Source: Saprospiraceae bacterium UBA2365
GTDB taxonomy: Bacteria > Bacteroidota > Bacteroidia > Chitinophagales > Saprospiraceae
DNA: 28,152 nt
Assembly: GCA_002344345.1 (NCBI GenBank)
Contig: DDTL01000128.1
Coordinates: 1 to 28,152, forward strand
Direction: 5' to 3'
The position numbers and the translations under genes were made by a program. Below the pieces are notes generated by a model. That model ran no database searches, was not told the origin of the DNA, and saw nothing but the letters and a program-made list of their open reading frames with translations. Positions 24,934-28,152 of the stretch are shown here, in pieces. Every line of letters begins with the position of its first letter. Within the stretch, counting starts at the first letter, position 1.

Positions 24934-26109
24934 TTATCGACTCTCAGCTCTGACATAGCTCAACCTTCGGGAATCGTACCAATTGGCACCATTGTCGGTA
25001 GAGATTTTAATAGCAACAGTGAATTCTCTGTCATTTACGGGGGTAAAAACATAACGTTCTATTTGTCCTGTCTCCATTGATGAAGGCAGTACATGCTGAT
25101 CAACAACAAGATCTGCTCCCTCAAATAGCCCAATAAACAGTTCAGTTTCAGAGTTGAAATCGTTGTAATGGGTCATTCGGTATTTTTGAGTGGAATGGTG
25201 AAAACTGAACTGTTGAACTATAGGCTGCACGTAGTCTTCAGTAAGGATCAGTTGTTCCTGGATCATATTATTGCCGATAAATGCAATTTGAGATGTTGTT
25301 TTGTCCAAAGGATACCATTTGTTGCGGCGAGCCACCCAGGTTTCGGCTTTTACGTCCCAATGGCCTTCCAGGAAAGCGAGCTTTTGCATCTCCTGGCTTT
25401 TGGGCATCTTAATTTTTTGCCTGTCAAAAGGCACATTGAATTCAATTGTGCTGATCTTTTGGATGTTATTCCTTTGGCCATAGCTTCGTTCCTCGTAATA
25501 TGGGATCACCAAACCATTGATGGTTCTGAAATCTTCGTAGAAACTTTCGGCTGACATCTGAGTGGCAAAATCTACCCACTGACTTTTGCATTTATATTCA
25601 AGGTAATTATCGGTGCGCAGATACCAGGTCCCTTCAAAACCATTACTTCTGATGAGCTTAATGACATAACATTCCACGCCATCTACATTTTCATTTTCCA
25701 GCAATTGAGCTTGAATGCCTTCCTGCTTCAGTTGAAAAAACGGGGTGGCCAATGCTGATTTCTGCAACAGGGCATTTACTTCTGCTTTGTTCATAAGACG
25801 TGGATACGAGAAATCATGCCATGGGTCGATGGTCCAGCCATTTTTTCCATCGAAGGCTTCAATTACTTTGAATTTCCCCATCCAAAACTCGCTGTACAGA
25901 TTGCCGTCGCTGCATTTTTGAGTCCAGAAATCTTTCTCTTCGCTAAAAGCTACAAAGCGGCCTGTGATCTTAATATTTTCAATCTTTTCCCATTTTCCGG
26001 CACCTCCACGGGCTTCTATATGGCGGGCGATAATTTTTTCCAGATTTTGCGATTGCGCTGCGCTGAAACATAACATCAACAACCATCCAATGATCATTTT
26101 TGCTTTCAT
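24934..26109 (-). CDS. Exported LolA-like protein with C-terminal DUF1579-like domain
   Basis: A 391-residue protein with a signal peptide (1-20, WLLMLCFSAAQSQ). Residues 22-235 resemble LolA/LolB-like lipoprotein-carrier folds: the family opens with a helix (LEKIIARHIEARGGAGKWEKI) and a strand with ITGRFV, and continues through an IKLIRSNGFEGTWYLRTDNYLEYK block. From about 247 (LEGHWDVKAETW) the sequence resembles DUF1579-like small beta barrels. The pairing hints at transport or sensing of a hydrophobic ligand in the periplasm, which is inference. It follows the propeller gene on the same strand with a 181-base gap, so co-transcription is uncertain. Confidence 0.7.
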   Translation of the reverse strand: MKAKMIIGWLLMLCFSAAQSQNLEKIIARHIEARGGAGKWEKIENIKITGRFVAFSEEKDFWTQKCSDGNLYSEFWMGKFKVIEAFDGKNGWTIDPWHDFSYPRLMNKAEVNALLQKSALATPFFQLKQEGIQAQLLENENVDGVECYVIKLIRSNGFEGTWYLRTDNYLEYKCKSQWVDFATQMSAESFYEDFRTINGLVIPYYEERSYGQRNNIQKISTIEFNVPFDRQKIKMPKSQEMQKLAFLEGHWDVKAETWVARRNKWYPLDKTTSQIAFIGNNMIQEQLILTEDYVQPIVQQFSFHHSTQKYRMTHYNDFNSETELFIGLFEGADLVVDQHVLPSSMETGQIERYVFTPVNDREFTVAIKISTDNGANWYDSRRLSYVRAESR

Positions 26110-26290
26110 ATGTTTGTTATTTTTTTTCTGTCATTTGGAATCTATGATAATACATATGGACGATTCAATTGAATTTCAGTCATTATCATGTGGATTTCAT
26201 TCAGGAATGGATTTTTATTAACTATTGATATATTTTTTAAAAAAATCCTTTATTTTATTTTCAATAATAGAAGTTCGGTAACAGTTTTTT

Positions 26291-27526
26291 TTACTCATAC
26301 ATTTGATAACAGGCCATGCCGGTGAGATTCCTGACATACACTTTTCCCCGGGCATAAGAAGGTGCTGTCCAGCTTTTACCTTTGATGGCCTGAGCGCTGA
26401 CAATCTCCACAAATGCATCCGGATTGGCTTCGGCAACCACCAAAAGTCCCTGGTCTGACAGCACCACCATATGTTTGTTAACTATAATCTGACTACCTTT
26501 ACCAAAGCCCCGTTTGCTCCATTTGAGCTCTCCTGTTATGGCAGAAATACAACGCAAGGTTGACACATTGAAACCAAAAATAAATCCGTTCTGATAACTG
26601 GCGGTATTAAAGTCGGTTTGCATATGGTCGCCACGGGCAATTTCTTTGATCTTGTGCTGATCCACCTCAATGATCACAAATCCAGGAGTCCTTACGCCCG
26701 AAAGAAAAATACTGTTTTTGCCTACCATCAATGGCATGGTCGTGATGAGGCGGAAAGGCATTTTAAAAGTCCATAGCGTGTCTCCGTCGGGTTTTAAGGA
26801 ATATAGTATGTCGTTGCTGGCAAAAAGGATCTGAGGTTCACCATCCAGTTGAGTATAAAGCGGAGAATTATAGAAAGGCTCACCATTCTGCGAATTCCAA
26901 AGGGGTTTGCCTGTGAGTGGATCGAAGGCCATAAAAGCCTGGTTGTCCTTTCCGCCTACTTCAACCACCAACATTTCATTTACTATCAAAGGTGACGAAC
27001 TATAGCCCCAGCGCGGTCGGGTACTTTGAAAATTGGCTACAAAATCGTTTTGCCAGAGCATGGTTCCATCGCTCGTTTTATGAGCACTAAGCTTACCGTT
27101 GCCGCTGAGACAGAAGATCAGGTCGTCATGCAGTACAGGAGTTGATCGCGGACCATGGCCCCAGCCGTCGATTTCGAAATACAGGCTGTCAATCCTGCAC
27201 CTCCATTTTTCGGCGCCGGTTTGAGCATTGAAAGCCAGGATATATTCATTTCCGTGCAGGCTATCGATCATGTCGCTGGACATAGTGAATAAAACATCAT
27301 TGCGCACCAGCAATTCGGAGTATGCTGAACCAATTTCCTGCTCCCAGACCAGTTTGAGTTTTGGTGTATGAGCAATAAATTCGTCTTGCACATGTCCGGC
27401 GCCTCCCGGTCCCCGAAACTGACTCCAGGATTGTGGTATGGAGTTTTGTGCCTGTACATCAGTTTTCCAAAATGCTGTTATTATAATAAAAAACAAAATA
27501 GTATACCATAAAAACCTCATAACCAT
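26291..27526 (-). CDS. Exported PQQ-like beta-propeller protein
   Basis: A 411-residue secreted protein. The signal peptide spans about 1-27 (FLWYTILFFIIITAFWKTDVQAQN). It is followed by SWSQFRGPGGAGH, the typical opening of planctomycete- and Bacteroidota-type PQQ-repeat proteins, and by tryptophan-docking blades such as AQTGAEKWRCRID, KTSDGTMLWQND, DPLTGKPLWNS and AITGELKWSKRG. This gives six to eight blades of a propeller like BamB or quinoprotein dehydrogenases. No dehydrogenase active-site motif is seen, so a binding or scaffold role is more likely. Start is ATG 27526 or the second ATG at 27520. Confidence 0.85.
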   Translation of the reverse strand: MVMRFLWYTILFFIIITAFWKTDVQAQNSIPQSWSQFRGPGGAGHVQDEFIAHTPKLKLVWEQEIGSAYSELLVRNDVLFTMSSDMIDSLHGNEYILAFNAQTGAEKWRCRIDSLYFEIDGWGHGPRSTPVLHDDLIFCLSGNGKLSAHKTSDGTMLWQNDFVANFQSTRPRWGYSSSPLIVNEMLVVEVGGKDNQAFMAFDPLTGKPLWNSQNGEPFYNSPLYTQLDGEPQILFASNDILYSLKPDGDTLWTFKMPFRLITTMPLMVGKNSIFLSGVRTPGFVIIEVDQHKIKEIARGDHMQTDFNTASYQNGFIFGFNVSTLRCISAITGELKWSKRGFGKGSQIIVNKHMVVLSDQGLLVVAEANPDAFVEIVSAQAIKGKSWTAPSYARGKVYVRNLTGMACYQMYE

Positions 27527-28028
27527 AGATTTGATGAGACATTAAAATAAAAAACTGAGGGCAGCATTACCATCGGGACTTTGGTTTTGCAGCTCAGTCC
27601 GAAGCCAGGAAAAAGCAACCACGAATTTAAAAAAAATCCCTCTGCGTACCCTGAAAAAACAGATGAATTCGTTGCGAAGTACATTATTTAGAAATGTTTA
27701 AAATTGTGATTTCCCACCATCCTCTCGCCTAACACAATTTCGCCAATAAAAGGAAGGTGATCAAATACTCAAATGTCATAGAATTCGGCATGCAACAACG
27801 ATTTTTGCCGGAAACAGAATCAATTGGGATCTGGGATGCGGCAAAGCAAATATTCCGGCAGAAAATTTCAATAGCAGGTAAATATTGCTTGGATGTGAGT
27901 TTGAAGATCATGGGAGTATCAGGCTTTAGAGAAGTACTGCGCTGCAGGGATTTCCTTTGCAAATTTTTAGAAAAACAATCATTGCTAACCGACAAAAATT
28001 ACAAGATTTCTCGCTCCGCTCGGACCTG
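27527..28028. other. Intergenic region with open frames but no recognised gene
   Basis: Two overlapping antisense frames (27757-28131 plus, 27729-27995 minus) are open here. Neither has a recognisable motif or start context, and the plus frame runs into the inverted repeats at 28029-28152. The translation LPETESIGIWDAAKQ looks vaguely protein-like, so a decayed gene cannot be excluded. Confidence 0.35.
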
Positions 28029-28152
28029 TCCTGACCGCAGCGTCAGGAATGACAAGGCTTACAGCGGTTTTAGGAGGTTATTGGGTAGTCGGCGGCATTG
28101 CCCCCGCCTACCCAATAACTTAAACAACTAACTGTCTGTCATTCCCGATGCT
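28029..28152. repeat. Nested inverted repeats, probable dispersed intergenic element (cut by window edge)
   Basis: Outer arms at 28039-28054 and 28137-28152 match at 14 of 16 positions (…GGAATGACA / TGTCATTCC…). Inside lies a strong hairpin (28078-28117): TTATTGGGTAG..GGCGG against CCGCC-TACCCAATAA. A further hairpin TCCTGAC/GTCAGGA lies at 28029-28048. The preceding CTCGCTCCGCTCG is also near-palindromic. The whole looks like a mobile or REP-type element; the right side is missing. Confidence 0.55.

Noticed and set aside
27757..28131. 124-codon plus-strand frame at the right end
   Set aside because: No recognisable family or start context; its last third translates the inverted repeats. A decayed gene remains possible but unsupported.
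1..28152. CRISPR arrays, toxin-antitoxin pairs, restriction or phage-defence operons
   Set aside because: Looked for spaced direct repeats and for the usual gene pairs on both strands; none seen.

Overview
The window most resembles the chromosome of a Bacteroidota bacterium, probably near the Saprospiraceae. The two largest proteins end in type IX secretion (T9SS) C-terminal domains. Several promoters fit the Bacteroidota pattern (TTG/TTTG, a 19-23 base spacer, then TAnnTTTG). Shine-Dalgarno sequences are scarce, and DUF3822 sits next to rsmD. The lineage call is inference from gene content; no database search was run.

Left edge (1-1470): the 3' end of an unidentified gene, then a visibly AT-rich gene for a DEDDh exonuclease fused to a BRCT domain, then tRNA-Leu(CAA) whose 3' end faces them. 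This could be the border of an accessory island. 1735-9270 is a metabolic block. It holds an acyl-CoA synthetase, an alpha/beta hydrolase, a divergent two-gene ABC transporter, a bifunctional-nuclease family protein with a UVR motif, and the etfB-etfA operon. Acyl-CoA synthetase and ETF are both needed for fatty-acid oxidation, although no dehydrogenase is present here. 9700-11840 holds a 68-residue helical protein, tRNA-Lys(UUU) with a very clear promoter and terminator, and a two-gene unit of a quinone-oxidoreductase-like MDR enzyme and a YfcE-like phosphoesterase.

11967-20961 is the most distinctive part: two tandem giant genes (1555 and 1408 aa) on the minus strand. They are paralogues with the same domain order: signal peptide, Cys-rich HYR/Ig-like modules with a recurring KILRxWxxxDWC motif, a carboxypeptidase-regulatory-like domain, a dockerin-like domain, a cohesin-like domain and a T9SS sorting domain. 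They look like secreted, surface-attached modular proteins that could assemble with each other.

21564-24602 holds an overlapping three-gene unit (membrane-anchored protein, DUF3822 protein, rsmD), a 64-residue two-helix membrane protein, and the tmRNA gene ssrA, whose degradation tag is long and unusual but ends in YAMAA. 24934-27526 encodes two exported proteins: a LolA-like/DUF1579-like protein and a PQQ-type beta-propeller protein. The right end (27527-28152) shows no convincing gene and finishes in nested inverted repeats cut by the window edge. Nearly all genes lie on the minus strand; the ABC transporter pair and the truncated gene at the left edge are the exceptions.
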